Source: Talpa occidentalis (lineage: Eukaryota > Chordata > Mammalia > Eulipotyphla > Talpidae). Taken from it: a stretch of 64,000 nucleotides of DNA. Numbering within the stretch: position 1 is the first letter of the stretch; every line of letters begins with the position of its first letter. The notes beneath the pieces were generated by a model. The model saw only the letters and a list, made by a program, of their open reading frames with translations. It was not told the DNA's origin and ran no database searches. The translations under genes were made by a program, and so were the position numbers. The stretch covers positions 77,574,292 to 77,638,291 of the forward strand of contig NW_023604861.1 of the NCBI RefSeq assembly GCF_014898055.3. Reading direction: 5' to 3'. Shown here piece after piece: positions 22,931 through 34,507 of the stretch.

Positions 22931-24400
22931 CTGCTCTGAGAACGGAAAGGAATCGAGGTGTCGCTGCTGAAAACTTCTGGTCTTTGGAAAACACCAAGTT
23001 CTTTTTCAGTTCTCCCTCATTTCACCCAACCCTCCTAGGTCATCATTCAGTGTTGGCCGCAGGCACTACCATTTTCCTAGCATTCCCTTTCCAGTCTACT
23101 CTGTTCGCCCCAACTTGTAAATTACAGTATCCTCCAGTGGACTTCTGCTTCTATTTTTTTTTTCTCTGCCCCAGGCCATTTGCATACGCAAGATGTAACT
23201 TTCTGAAACAGCACTTCATCGTGACCTCACGACTTTCTGTGGATCAGCAGAAACGAAATGGGACACTGCCCAGGTTCAGCCAAAAATTCCTGGTCTTCCT
23301 GCCGGGATCCCAGCCTTAGAGTGGAATCGTACTTACTTAATTACTGAATTCTGAACCATTCTGCAGAATTGGAAAGTAGTGAGTGATAGAAACATGCAGA
23401 TCACTCAATAATGTGTAATGCTGGAAGTAACATTAACACATTTTTTAAAACCTTATGGTTTTAACAGCTTTAATCAGCTCAGGAATTTAAATCTCCACTA
23501 AACTTTAACATATTATCTTGGGTTATTTAATTACTAAGGGCATAGTATAATACATTGTCCAAAGTTTATCTTCCAACTGGTTCTAAGAACCAAGAAAATT
23601 ATCTCTCGAAACTGATTGCAAAATGACTTAAAATTCCCATGACACTACAATATGGAAAGAAGGCCATTTACTGACTACATGACTTAACCCCTAAATTCCA
23701 GCATGTACCTTTGTTGACAACTCATCAAACAGTACACTAGAATTCCTTCGCATTGTATTGTCTTCTGAAATGAACATGGTGACCCAGAATGGATCAATGC
23801 TAGAGTGCAAAAAGTGTTTATTACAACCAAACTATTGTCCCTATCTGATTGCTGTGATTTCACAAAAGAAAAAAAACATCTACAAAGAACTCATCCTAAA
23901 CCTAACATGCAACTTTTAACCTGTCCCTTCCTTTGGAGGTATACTCCTAAACTTCCTTTAATTACCTATTTCCTTTCCCAACAAAGAATTACCTCCTAAT
24001 GATCTAAAAGAGTAGTTCTGAGAATTAAATAAAACTTTATAAAGCAGATTATGACTTTGAGGGCACTTGGTAATTTCCTTTCTCCTTTCCAAACTTCCCT
24101 GACAGTTTTAAATTTACCTATTGTCTACTAAGAACAGAAAGCCTCTTTTCTTAATAATAATAATATCAGAAGCAGTTTAAGTTGGGAGTGACAGGTGGTT
24201 GATTCCTACCTCCTGCTACCAATTACAGTCATGTCATTTCACCCTTCACAAAGTTAAAATATTTGTTTTGCTGATTCAAACTTTAATATATTTTATGTTT
24301 AGGTGTTTAAGAGTAGCTACTTTCATAGAGTTTAATAACTAAGAATTCTTTAAATTAGTATGATCCTTGTTTGTTGCCCTTTATTGAATCAGAACTCTCC
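22931..24400. other. Intergenic DNA right of the CpG island
   Basis: Moderately AT-rich unique sequence. A 139-codon plus frame (22900-23319) lacks any known domain and starts in the island; I do not support it as a gene. No repeat recognised. Confidence 0.5.
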
Positions 24401-24424
24401 TAGAACTGATTCCATTTGTCCTTT

Positions 24425-24487
24425 GTCTCATTCTTTTCCTTCTTCCTTCCTTTCTTCCTTCCTTTTCCTTTCTTCCCTTTTTCTTTT
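24425..24487 (+). repeat. Pyrimidine-rich (TTCC/TTTC)n tract
   Basis: Runs of TTCC and TTTC without any A for about 60 bp. The overlapping 91-codon frame is a shadow of it. Confidence 0.85.
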
Positions 24488-24639
24488 ATCAAATATTTAT
24501 GACCGGCTCATAATAAATGTGTTTGGAATCATGAGGATCACGAAGGTGAATGCTTATAGCTCCTTATCTGAACGATTTCAACTCAGTGAAGAAAGATGTA
24601 TACAAAAGTCCTATAGGGGAAAATGCAAAAGTTAATTAA

Positions 24640-26140
24640 AATGATACAAGGTATATAGGGACAGAAGCCAGATCAGCGATTGTCATGAACTAGGAATGGA
24701 AGGAGATAATTGTTTACAAAGAGACACAAAGGGAAATTTTTGGCTTGATGGAAATGTACTATATCTTCACTGTGGTGATGTTAAGAGATAAACCTCATAA
24801 AGGGGAGGCACCTCTTTCCTTGCCCCCACTTACATGCAGCTGCCTTGGGTTATAAGTCCCAATATGCCATTGCCCAGAGTTCCTGAGTGGGGGAGCTACT
24901 GTGAATTAGGGGTGGAGCTGAGCAGCCAGGTGGACCTATATAACACAGAAGCAGGCTGGCCTGCTGCTCTTGCTTTTCTGGCTTTAACTTGCACCCTGGT
25001 ACTGCTAAGAGACACATGGGAGGAGACACATGGAAAGAGACATAGAGAGATACTTGGAGGAGAGACTTAGACATGTGGGTGAGATACATGGGGAGGCTGC
25101 TCTTGGTCCTTGGCAGAAACAAAGGCAGTCGTTATCTTGACCTAGTTGTGATTATGTGATTGTTGTGCCAGCAAGCACAGGGTGTTCAGAGCTCCCCCCT
25201 ACTAGTCCACCCCCCATGAGAACTTGACTCTTGGGGCTTCCTCTCAGAGTCGTCACTCATCCTCTCATAGCTGTTCTCCACTGCACACCATCCTCTGTGT
25301 GATGCCACCCTTATAGGCTCAGTCTGCCAGCTCAGGTGTGCCCACTTACTCATGCCCATACCATACTCCAGGTGTCCACCATCAGGCATGTATACCCCGA
25401 GCCCACGCTCCCAAGTGACTCCAGCATTCAAGGCCGCAGGTGATAGCCACAGTCAAGAGTGCAAAAAAAGCCTGGGGTGTTTTGCATTTACTCTCTCTCC
25501 TTCTGTTCCAGCTCTCTAGGACCTGCCTAACCTCTTTTTTGGGTTCCTTGCCAGAGGTGCCTTAGACTTGTGGCAAGCTTGCAGGCCTTAGTGGCCCTGC
25601 TTTGGGTCAAACTTCTTTCACTGAGTATTTGCCCACGAGAAGATGGGCAAAATTTGGAGGGTTTTGTCTTTGTTTTTGTTTTTCTTTTATATCCAAAAAG
25701 GAAGCTTTATTATAAAAAGGGAGAGAAGACTAAAGGACACTTGTGTAGACACAAATGGGCAAAGAGAGTTGCCCCCGAAAGGGACAGATTTGCTGAAAGA
25801 GAGGCCTGCATAGGCACAGACAGGCAGAAGGGCGGCCACCCAGTTTTGTAGTTGTATTAGGAATACCCTTGCTTCTCTTCTCTCTTTATGTATAGCTAGT
25901 CTATTAAGTTTTTTCACGCTGAGTGTGCTTCTTTTGCCTTCATGCATATGAATGGATGGATCCCTTTTAGAGCATGCGCCTCTTAATAATTTGGGGTCTG
26001 TGGACACCCCTAAGTTATGCATACAGTGATGGGTTTGTTATTCAACTGTTCATGCTTGTCAGAACTCATAGAACTGTACACCTAGAAGTGATGGATATGA
26101 GTGTACATAAATTATACATACCTCGATTATGAACCTATCA
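24640..26140 (+). mobile_element. Old L1 3'UTR, interrupted by the LTR
   Basis: 24640-24778 reads as a diverged L1M-type 3'UTR (AGATCAGCGATTGTCATGAA, then TTTTTGGCTTGATGGAAATG and TATATCTTCACTGTGGTG). 26030-26140 continues it (TTGTCAGAACTCATAGAACT, GTACACC, AAATTATACATACCTCGATT). The gap is exactly the LTR at 24779-26025. Confidence 0.75.
24779..26025 (+). mobile_element. Solo LTR (endogenous retrovirus) within an old L1
   Basis: A 1,247-bp segment starting TGTTAAGAGATAAACC and ending TTATGCATACA is flanked by GTGA on both sides (24775-24778 and 26026-26029). The flanks rejoin into a normal old L1 3'UTR. TG...CA ends and a 4-bp target duplication are retroviral LTR hallmarks. CTATATAAC near 24936 could be the U3 TATA box, which gives the plus orientation. 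I see no gag/pol/env coding. The length is long for a simple LTR, so it may include a remnant of internal sequence. Confidence 0.65.
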
Positions 26141-26335
26141 TCTAAAAAATTACATGAAGTGAAAGTACAAAGTAGGGAAACAATTCCAACTCACACCATT
26201 GGGAATGCTTTCGTGATGAAAGAGGTATTTGAATTAAGTCTTGAAAAACAGTAAAATTTGATCATTGGCAGAAATGGGGAGAGGGAGTTGTTTATCCCAG
26301 AATGACAAAAGAATGTGAGATACCCCTAGAAATGT

Positions 26336-26487
26336 GAAATACACTGCTGAGGGGAGCATCAGGCGAAATAGGAGAGGTCTGCTGCGCCATGTGGGTTAGC
26401 TTCCTGGCTGGGGATCCAACTCATGCCACAGTGGCTGGGATAGCTTGATAGTGCTGATACTTTAACCCTGTGCCACCAGGGAGCCCC
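26336..26487 (-). mobile_element. SINE 5' half, antisense
   Basis: From GAAATACACTGCTGAGGGGA to GTGCCACCAGGGAGCCCC; the 3' half with the tail is absent and there is no T-run. Confidence 0.87.
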
Positions 26488-27194
26488 TACACACATATTT
26501 AAAGAATGGTGTCACAGATTCTATGAGAGATGTGGAGGGAGACATTTAAGTCAAGGCAAGATCATGGGGAGCGCAAACGCCTGCTAAGGAATTTCAACTT
26601 TTTTCAATAGGCAGTGAAGAGTGAAGAAAAGTGAGAGGATCAACTTAGTGTTTTAGAATGAGTACTTTGAAGTTCTGTGGAGGTTGGAGGTAAGGAGGAA
26701 GTTAAAAAGAGAATTAGGTACATTTAGTCAAGAGATGATGAGTCCTGACCCAGGGCAATTGCATCAAGAATGGAAAGGAGAGATTTTAGAGAAGAAGAGA
26801 TGGAATCTGAAGGTGTGGGGCCAAGGGGGGGAGCTAAAAATATCTCAAAGATAGCCTGTTTACCAGCCATGCAGGAACCAAGGTCATAGCATAGGGAAGA
26901 GGGGCCTGACATGGAGTAGAGAAGGAGGAAGACTGGCAGTGCCATGTCATTTGAGGTCAGAGTTAAAGCTGCTGCAATGTGGAATCTAGAACCATCAGAA
27001 ATTGCCCCCACTCTGAATCAGCACAAAAAAAAACAGAAGACTGAAAGATGGACAAAGCCAGACACTAGTTAAAATAGTAAAGATAGATTTATTTCAATAA
27101 TAACTGTTGCAATAGTGACAAGAGCCCAGAGTGAACTGAATCTAATGTCACTGAAATAAGAGTTAGACTTTAGTAACTAGGGTGTGCCAAAGGA

Positions 27195-27369
27195 AAGCTC
27201 CCAGCCAGGGAGATAACCCACATGGCACAGCAGACCAATCCTGCCTTGCCCGCTGCTCCCCTCAGCAGTGTATTTCAGTAAATCTGCCTGTTCTGTTCCC
27301 CACTTTGTCTTTGGTGAATCCTCTCACCCCTGCATCTCTGGCCTAGGCCCCAGTTCTTGTATGCATAAG
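27195..27369 (+). mobile_element. SINE 3' part, sense
   Basis: Starts inside the tRNA-unrelated part (CTCCCAGCCAGGGAGATAAC) and ends GTTCTTGTATGCATAAG without an A-tail. It sits in old repeat-like sequence at 27.06-27.8 kb for which I have no name. Confidence 0.87.
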
Positions 27370-28779
27370 GGATGATAAGGGGATTGGTCCATGTCACTAA
27401 CAGACCAACTGGGTTTGTTAATTGGCACTTTCTCAGAAGATAAACATTTGGCATCTATATGATAGGAGGCAGTGGTATGAGTTAGAGCAGCATACCCAAT
27501 TTGCATTTCAAAGAGACAGGATGCAGGAAAGGATTCATAATTGCAAAGGTTCCCAAGTAATTGTAGTAAGAAGAAGTTCTGAGGCCTAGCATCCTGTTAT
27601 CAGATTTTAACTGGAACAGACAGTAAATTCTCTAGGCAGCACTGAGCTTTCTCGGGTATTTTAACTGAGTCTGGGATCATCATAAGGATCTGTTAGAAAC
27701 TATCCTGATGTTTGTTCCAATCTCAGTGTTTCTAGACGCAAGCAAAATCATTTGTGCTGAGAGTCTGTCGTTTTCATAAGCCAAGGTTGAGGCCTAGTTG
27801 AGAAAGGGGAACCTGACCTAGAGTTTGGTCAAAGAGAGAGTCTTTGTCAAGACAGGACTCTAGATTTAAGATGTCCAATGATTATGCGAGAAACACGCCT
27901 TCATCTCAGTGACTCTAAAGTATCTGCTTGGACCTACAGAAGACAGCAATGGTGAAAAAAATCTTAGGGCAAGTGGTAAAGTTGGAAAATATTTCTAGCA
28001 TTTGAACTTCCCGGTGGGCACCAGCTCCTTCTTCCAGATGTGCCCTCCCCACACACAGTCTTGCCCTAAATATATGTTCTAAACACACATTTAAGTTCAT
28101 TCCCACTTTAGTTTAAGGTATTTCCATTCCTTCCTACACATTCCCACCTCTCAGCCTACAAAACATCCTCAGTTGCATTAGAAGTGAAGAATACTTTAGA
28201 GGTGCTATTGTCACTCCTTCATCTCTGCTTTCTCCCTGCAAATCAGGAGGGTGAAGAAGATTTAACTCTTGCATCCCTATATCTCTCACATTGAACAAGA
28301 TTTTAAGCTGGGTGGCATTGGGCTGCAATAACCTATTTCACTAAAATGTGAGAGAATCAGAGTATGCTGGTGCAGGACAGAACATTGGAGAACATTTGTT
28401 AATGAACCCTTGATTTGTTTTAGGCAAGAAAACTAAACCTTGTGGTGAGTTAATGATAGCAAGAATAGAATCCACTTCTTTCAACTGCCACTCTTCCCAT
28501 TTCCCTTAAGATTATTTGCTCCAGGCACTGGAAAGAAAGAGTCCATGGACATAAAGACAGATAATTGTTTTACATTCAAAATGTAAAAAATACACACTTG
28601 TATTTATGAGACAATTAGAAATTTAAATACTGACTAGATGGTTTATGAAATTAACTAATTATAGCTAACTTAGGTGGGGAAAAGGAGTCTATTCCATTCA
28701 ATATTTACTCTCCGGTGTCCCTAGAAGTGTTCTGAAAACTCACAGAAATTAGTACTATCTTCTATTTATTCCTCTTTCA

Positions 28780-28925
28780 GAGCTTTATAAATCTGTAAGG
28801 ACCCAGCTCATGTCATACCCCTTCCTGGAATCCTTCCCTGTTCATATGAACCCTCCTGAAGTGGGCGATCTTGCCCTGCTCTTGTTTGCCTCCGCTCTTT
28901 TTTTAGTACTCATGTAATGCCTCAT
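28780..28925 (+). mobile_element. L2 3' fragment
   Basis: GACCCAGCTCATGTCATACC, CCTTCCTGGAATCCTTCCCT and ACTCATGTAATGCCTCATTC are L2 3'-end phrases. It lies directly next to the hAT element at 28928. Confidence 0.65.
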
Positions 28926-28927
28926 TC

Positions 28928-29130
28928 AGAGCTGTCCAATTCAGAAACCATGATCCATATGTGACTACTCACATTAATTAAAATTATGTTAAAAATTCAG
29001 CTTATTTCCTCAATTGCTCTATGCATATTTCAAGTGTTTAACAATTGTGTGTGGCTGGTGGCTACCCTATTAGATAATGCATGTTGTAGAACATGTCTAG
29101 CACTTGAGAAAGTTCTACTGAACATACTAT
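28928..29130. mobile_element. hAT-Charlie-type short DNA element, opposite orientation
   Basis: GCTGTCCAATTCAG at the left, CATTAATTAAAATTATG and AAAATTCAGC in the middle, and GTGGCTGGTGGCTACCC near the right are the reverse complement of the element at 160-345. It is old and degenerate. The overlapping small reading frames here have no family resemblance. Confidence 0.65.
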
Positions 29131-30509
29131 TGGCTACAGTCGGGGTGTGTGTGTGTTTTCTTTTTCCAGCTAGATTATAAGGTCTTTGAGGGTATAGGAT
29201 CAACCTCCCTCAAAATATTCCAGTGTGCTTTTTCCAAGATGTCCAGAACAGACTTTTTCCAATACATGTCACCTTGGCATGTGGAACTAAGGTCAATTAA
29301 GTCCCTGTGGGAGCAGACATTGTCATCACCTTAAAGAATACGAATTACTTAGATTTAGGAAATAATCTGATTATTAGAGAAACCTATCTGCGTTAAGTTA
29401 GTACAAACATCCAGAGGGAAAGTTTTGTCATTTGAAGTCATCCCCTCATTGTATAAGACTCTCCACTCTCTCCCTGATGTCCAGCCACCTACTCCATCCC
29501 TTAGCTCAGGATAAAACCCCTGGTTTATACACACACAAAAACTGAAAATTTCATAAAGAAGTCTCAGAACCCATGCCAGTACCCTGGGCTCAGAATGACA
29601 GAGAGCTTGGCTAGTGAACCTAGACCTGTTTCAGAGTATCTTTCCAACAATGTGAGCTTCCCAGTGCTCATCTACCTTTGTGATCTCACTCAGGAGGGCT
29701 TTGGACTCAGTTACTGAAATGTAATCTCAAAGGAGTCCATTTAGCTGCAAGAACTGAACCATGCTTGATTATATTCAATCCAGTCTTTTCTTCCCTGACA
29801 TCTTCTATTGTCTTGTAATTATTTTAAGCATAATACTTATGCCCTTGAGAGCAGGGACCCCATTGCTATCATTGTCCTACACATTTAAGGGGTGATTACA
29901 TGAAGCCAGTAATTGTGCAAGTGCCTCACATGGCGGAGGCCTCAAAATGTCAGTTCCCTCTGGCCTTGTGTCTCCTTAGTACCCAGTCCTGAGCTACACC
30001 TCCATTTTCTATTCTTTAAGATTTGCTCATTTTAAAGATGTGGTTAAAAGTCCCTGCCCCCTTTTCTCCATTGAAGTCTCTCCAACTGCCCCCCTGGGAA
30101 ATGATCCTCTTCTGAACTTCTGCTACTGCACTAAGGATCCCTCTCTGCTCTGCTGGCATGAGCACTGTTCCTTACCTTTCCGCACATTCTCCTTGAGGAA
30201 TTACACTTCTTTGTGTTGCCAGGGCTTCGCCCATAATAGATCTTCTATAAATATCTAGTGCTTGATTTCTTTGTAAAAATCAACAAATATATTTAATAGT
30301 CCATTATACTGAACATACAGGTTTTGGTCACTTTTCACTATAATGGAATATATTTAGGACAACGACTTCCAAAGTGCCTTTTAAAAAATATTCACTTATC
30401 TCAAGGCATTTTACAGAGAGTCCAAGATGTTTTGAGTGCTGAGTAAATGTCGAGTGAGCCAAGATCCTAGATAAACCCTATGAAAAAGCAACTCACAATG
30501 CTCAGGTCA

Positions 30510-31360
30510 CATTCTAAAAATGTGTGCAACAATGACAGACTTGACAGATGCAACTAATGGCTCTTCTCATGGGGGATGCCCCAGTACTGCTGCTGTGGTG
30601 CCACTCATGGGACTAGTACCACACCCTTCACGGTGTGGAGCAGCTCTGCACCGCAGCCTGGAGGCCAGAGGGAGAGGGGGAGGCCTTTTGGGGTGGGGGT
30701 AAACCACACTGCTTCCCTGGCCTCCCTGTCCCCTCCGTGTTGGCTCTGTGTTGGGATGAGCAGCATAGTCGGCCACCAAACTCCAATCTCTAGTGTCAGA
30801 ATGGGACACTGGGTGCTGCGCCAAGGACTAAACTCTGTCCGTGACATCCTGGGCCAAAGGGCTGCTGGGAAGGTACTGGAGCTGGGTGACCACTTTGCGG
30901 TGGCGGGGGGGGGGTGGGGGGGGAACCTTTAAAAGAAAGTGTAGCTGGTAAGTTCAAACAGAAGCTGTTTTCATGGGAGCTGCTGCTGTGGAGGGCAGCT
31001 GACTTGGCGGCTGGGAGGGCAGTGCACCTTCAGCCCAGGAGGGACACCCCTCCTCAACCTCAGCAGCAGCAGCAACACCAGCAACAGCAGCGGGTCCCGC
31101 CGTGGCCTGCCAGCCCTATTGCAGCAACTCTACCTCACACCTCAGCTGGGTAACCAGGCGCGCTCCCTCCTTTCCCCCCCCCCCCCCCCCCCCCCCCGAC
31201 TTCTTCCTTTCCCTTTACCCCATTGATTAGAATAAATTGTTTTTCTGTTCCTTTTTTGCTGCACCAAATGCCCTTTTGTTTGCATTTCTGGTGGCAGGTG
31301 GGCGGACCCAGAACCAGTGAGTGACAGCCTGACCTGGTGACAGTTTTTTAGTTGCTTTGC
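30510..31360 (+). mobile_element. LTR-like GC-rich repeat
   Basis: A locally GC-rich block with no open reading frame of note contains a G-rich run at 30905-30925, a CAG/CAA-rich run at 31057-31095 and a pure C24 run at 31174-31197. It then has a possible polyadenylation signal (GAATAAATTG near 31228) and TGGTGGCAGGTGGGCGGACC. Part of it (30772-30935) recurs inverted at 37413-37567, so it is an interspersed repeat. The order promoter-like, poly(A) signal, GGTGG resembles a retroviral LTR, but I cannot name it or fix its ends. Confidence 0.4.
31174..31197 (+). repeat. Homopolymer C24
   Basis: Twenty-four consecutive C residues. Long C tracts are rare and often mis-sized in assemblies, so the length may be uncertain. 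Confidence 0.95.
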
Positions 31361-31449
31361 CTGATGATTAACAGGGTTACTCCAATGCCGTCTGGTTCTC
31401 TCCTAAGGGAGGGGAAACAAACCTTTTTTCTTTATTCTTCTTAGGTTCA

Positions 31450-32105
31450 TTGGCTAGTGCTCTGTAAAAGACAAATTTACAAAGCAAACATGCACAGAAG
31501 TTTATTAACATGTGCATTGCACATACACATGGGAACACTCAAATAACTCAGAACAGTGACTAGAACTTGGGCGTATATAGCATTTTAACAAAAGAACATT
31601 ACATCTGTAAAGAAGTGACAAGACAACAGAAAAGGACTTTGAGTTTCTAGGGGCAGCAAGCTGTAGGAAGGTAAAAATCCGTGTATGGAAAAAACTAACA
31701 GACGGTAAGGGCTAGTGAGTAAGATATGTATGTCGCTTCCTCTGGGGCCATCTTAGAGCTGATATGCGTCTAGAGGAGTCTCTGGAACTAACTCCTGCCC
31801 TTCATGATGGAGCAGAGGAGGTGGATATACCTTTACAAATCTATATCCTGCTTTTAGGCAAACGGAAAGGAGAGAGAGGTTTACTTATATCTGCTTCTTC
31901 TCAGTTGCCTTCAGCTCAAAATAATCCTTATGCCAAGGTGGCATATTCTGTGGTGGCAAATTTTGCTAACTACCTTTCACTCTTGAATCAGCAAGCCATA
32001 CTGATACATTACGTGCTCCGAGGAACTCATTTTCACCCCCTTCTCAAACAGTGGCAACCCTTGTGGACAACTTCTATTTTCTCTAATGTGATAGGACATA
32101 ACTAG
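31450..32105. other. Probable old LTR/retrotransposon sequence
   Basis: The block AAGTTTATTAACATGTGCAT and, further on, CCTTATGCCAAGGTGGCATA with CTGTGGTGGCA look like mammal-wide repeat sequence, not unique DNA. A 113-codon frame beginning at 31764 runs through it, but its protein has no domain I recognise and its codon pattern is not convincing. I treat it as repeat-derived. Confidence 0.3.
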
Positions 32106-32324
32106 ACTGGACAAATCATGACCAGCAGAAAAGCAGCTGTATGACTACATGAGGTCACCATCAGGGCTGCATGTAGAAATCTATGCACCGTGTGATGCTC
32201 TTTGGAATTGGTGAGAGTGGAAGGATGAGAATGTGGGATGATCTTTTCCTATTCACTTTGCCACAAGAGGCTCATTCCCAAAGGCTAATGAGTGAGAATT
32301 GCTTCTTAATCTATCCTCTACTGA

Positions 32325-32440
32325 TTAATGCACCCATTCATTCAACAGCTATGTATGAAGCATGCACCTATTTTGCTCAGACAAGGAGATAAACCAGTGA
32401 ACAAAACTGACCAGGTCTGTGTCCTATGGAGAATGTAAAT
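32325..32440 (+). mobile_element. L2-type fragment
   Basis: CATTCATTCAACAGCTATGT, GAAGCATGCACCTATTTTGC and ACCAGTGAACAAAACTGACC resemble the L2 3' block (inventory of accumulated events, AACAGTGAACAAAACAGAC by memory). It ends where the U6 copy begins. Confidence 0.6.
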
Positions 32441-32443
32441 TCT

Positions 32444-32555
32444 GTGCTTGCTTCAGCAGCATATATACTAAAGTTGGAACGATACGGAGTAGATTAGCAT
32501 GCCCCTGCATGAAGGTGACAGGCAAATTCATGAAGGCTTCCTTATATATTTTTTT
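32444..32555 (+). pseudogene. U6 snRNA pseudogene
   Basis: The sequence begins GTGCTTGCTTCAGCAGCATA and continues with the diagnostic GGAACGATACGGAG, the GATTAGCATG block and the 3' GCAAATTCATGAAGG-CTTCC ending in a T-run. This is U6 spliceosomal RNA along its whole length (about 107 nt). It carries many changes: TTG for TCG in the 5' stem, AG for the AA of the ACAGAGA box (ACGGAGTAG), a shortened GGCCCCTG and ATGAAGG for GCGCAAGG. The altered ACAGAGA box argues that it is not functional. No upstream TATA/PSE is evident. It is one of the many U6 retrocopies of mammalian genomes. Confidence 0.93.
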
Positions 32556-32814
32556 AGATTTATTTATTTATGCATACAAGAGCTGGGGTGGAGGCCAAAG
32601 GTGCGGGGGGTGAAATGATTCACCAGAAAGAGTGGGGAACAGAACAGGCGGATCTACTGAAATACATTGCTGAGCGGAGCAACGGGCAAGACAGGAGCAG
32701 TCTGCCTCGCCATGTTGGGTCACCTCCCTGTTCGGGGATCAAACTCATGCTGCAGTGGCTGTGGATAGCTTCATAGTGCTGGCATTCAACCCCTTGTGTC
32801 AACAGGGAGGCCCC
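32556..32814 (-). mobile_element. tRNA-derived SINE directly after U6
   Basis: Antisense copy whose T-run merges with the 3' T-run of the U6 pseudogene; right end GTCAACAGGGAGGCCCC. Confidence 0.92.
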
Positions 32815-33656
32815 AGTAATGCTCTTTTTTTAAACTTTACCAGGTTTTAATAAAACCAGAATGACTACAATTTTCAGAAAAGGTTGATTAAGCTTTCTGG
32901 AGAAGGTTTGACATCTAATCTGTTTCAAAAATTAAATAGAGCCAATTATACGATGAAAGATGAAACTGAACGTTTAGTGGTGAACTTAATCCCGTATATA
33001 TACGCATTTGATTTTCAAAGACACACATCTGAAACCTATGTGTTACAATGCAATGTTATGTCAATGAAAACCAAAAAAATCTGTGGAATAGACACTTCTG
33101 TTATCCACATCTTTCAATTGATAACACTGGTATGTATCAAAGAAATGAAGCTGCCTAAGAACAAAAATATTATTTCCTTCAAATATTGGTTAAGAACATT
33201 GGTGATTTAGAAATCTTATTTCAAATATTGAAATAATTTATAAAAATATTTTTATTTTTGTCTTAACTAGCAGTTGACATAAAATTACTACTTTTAAAGA
33301 CAATTTTGTTCTTTCCCCAACTTTTCCCTTGAATCATGAGTTCATTTGGAGCCAAAGGTGTTCTTCTAAACACAAACCACAAATTGTAAAGAAAAAAAGG
33401 CCTATTTCCTGTTTCAACAAACAAAAGATGTAATGTTTGTCTAAAGTGTTTCCCTCAGCTAGCCTCAGATCATGTGACTTCAATGAAATGGCTCAGAAGA
33501 GGCAGGTTCCCCCCCTCTAAATCAGTGATCACAGAACACCTGATACTAAGCAGCAAACCAGAGGTTCAGACACAGCTTCACACAAAGGTCCTTCGAAGTG
33601 TTCAGATCTTTGTGTCTGGCTATGGCTGTGGTTCCTTCAGCAACAGTGATGTTAGA

Positions 33657-34369
33657 TCAATATTGAAAGCTGCGGTTAGTCTGGATATCATCAAGTGTCT
33701 GCTGTAGTTCCTCATCTTCAAATAGCCCTCCAGACTTGGGATCAGAGCCTTGGGCTCCTCAGCAGTCTCTGGGCAAAGGTTGGCCAAACAGGCCAATTCA
33801 AACTTACGAAGTTTTTTCTGGAGCAACAAGTCACTAACACTGGCAATGTTCTCTCTGTTTTTGAAACGGCTGAAGCAGGCGTGTAGTTTAAAGTTTTCAT
33901 GAAGGGCCTCCTTGGTGGCACAGGCGGTTGAGCACAGCACTGTGAAGCTGTCTGCAGCCTCTGCAGTGTGGGTTCCATCCCTGCCGGCCAGGCGAGAATC
34001 CCACGTGACGAAGCAGACCTCTCCTGCCTCGCCTGCTGCTCTCTCCTCAGCAGTGTATTTCGTCGGTCTGCCTGTTCTGTTCCCCACTCTGTCTCCAGTG
34101 AATCCTCTCACTTCCCACGCATCTGGCCTGTACCCTTGTTCTTGTATAAATAAATCAATCTTAAAAAATTAGTAATAAAGTTTTCGTGAAGACATCATAA
34201 AGTTCCTGTTCATCTTCTGCACTCTCATTCTGCTGCTTTCGATGCTCCAGAAGCATATGACCCTGAGAATTTAGAAGAGTCTCAGATGTTTCAAACTCTT
34301 TGGAAATGATGAGCTGGGAGGCGTCCTCCTCCACGTCAAGGCCCGCGGGTCACTGCCTTCTAGCGCCAT
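33657..34369 (-). pseudogene. POLR2D: POLR2D (RPB4) processed pseudogene, split by a SINE
   Basis: The minus strand encodes, without introns, a protein matching RNA polymerase II subunit RPB4. An ATG at 34369 is followed by GSDPRA, then the Ser-Gln-Leu-Ile and [18 protein letters not shown] blocks; next come [15 protein letters not shown] and [20 protein letters not shown]; the end is FEDEELQQ...SFQY and TGA at 33657. The pieces lie in different frames: I see single-base frame breaks near 34340 (after SDPRA), near 33880 (after MKTLNYT) and near 33725 (after LEG). A plus-strand SINE (33905-34176) with a 15-bp target duplication interrupts it around codon 70. RPB4 pairs with RPB7 in the Pol II stalk; this copy cannot make it. 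UTR-derived sequence probably extends on both sides but its limits are unclear. Confidence 0.95.
33905..34176 (+). mobile_element. tRNA-derived SINE inside the POLR2D pseudogene
   Basis: Sense copy GGCCTCCTTGGTGGCACAGG to AATAAATCAATCTTAAAAAA. Target duplication AAAGTTTTCATGAAG (33890-33904) and AAAGTTTTCGTGAAG (34177-34191), so it entered after the retrocopy formed. Confidence 0.96.
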
Positions 34370-34507
34370 CGCGACACCTTAGCGCAGCTGCCCACTGGCT
34401 TCTGTATTTTTCATCCATTATGAAAAAAAGAGAATTTAAATTCTTATGAGACAGATTTATCAATCAATTACTGTATTTCCTTAACTATAAAACATCACCG
34501 CTTTCCA

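Noticed and set aside
31764..32105. 113-codon plus-strand frame
   Set aside because: No recognisable domain; it lies in sequence that looks like an old retroelement, so chance openness is more likely.
32884..33210. 108-codon plus-strand frame
   Set aside because: AT-rich, no domain, no promoter or splice context; it may overlap the outer part of the POLR2D retrocopy on the other strand.
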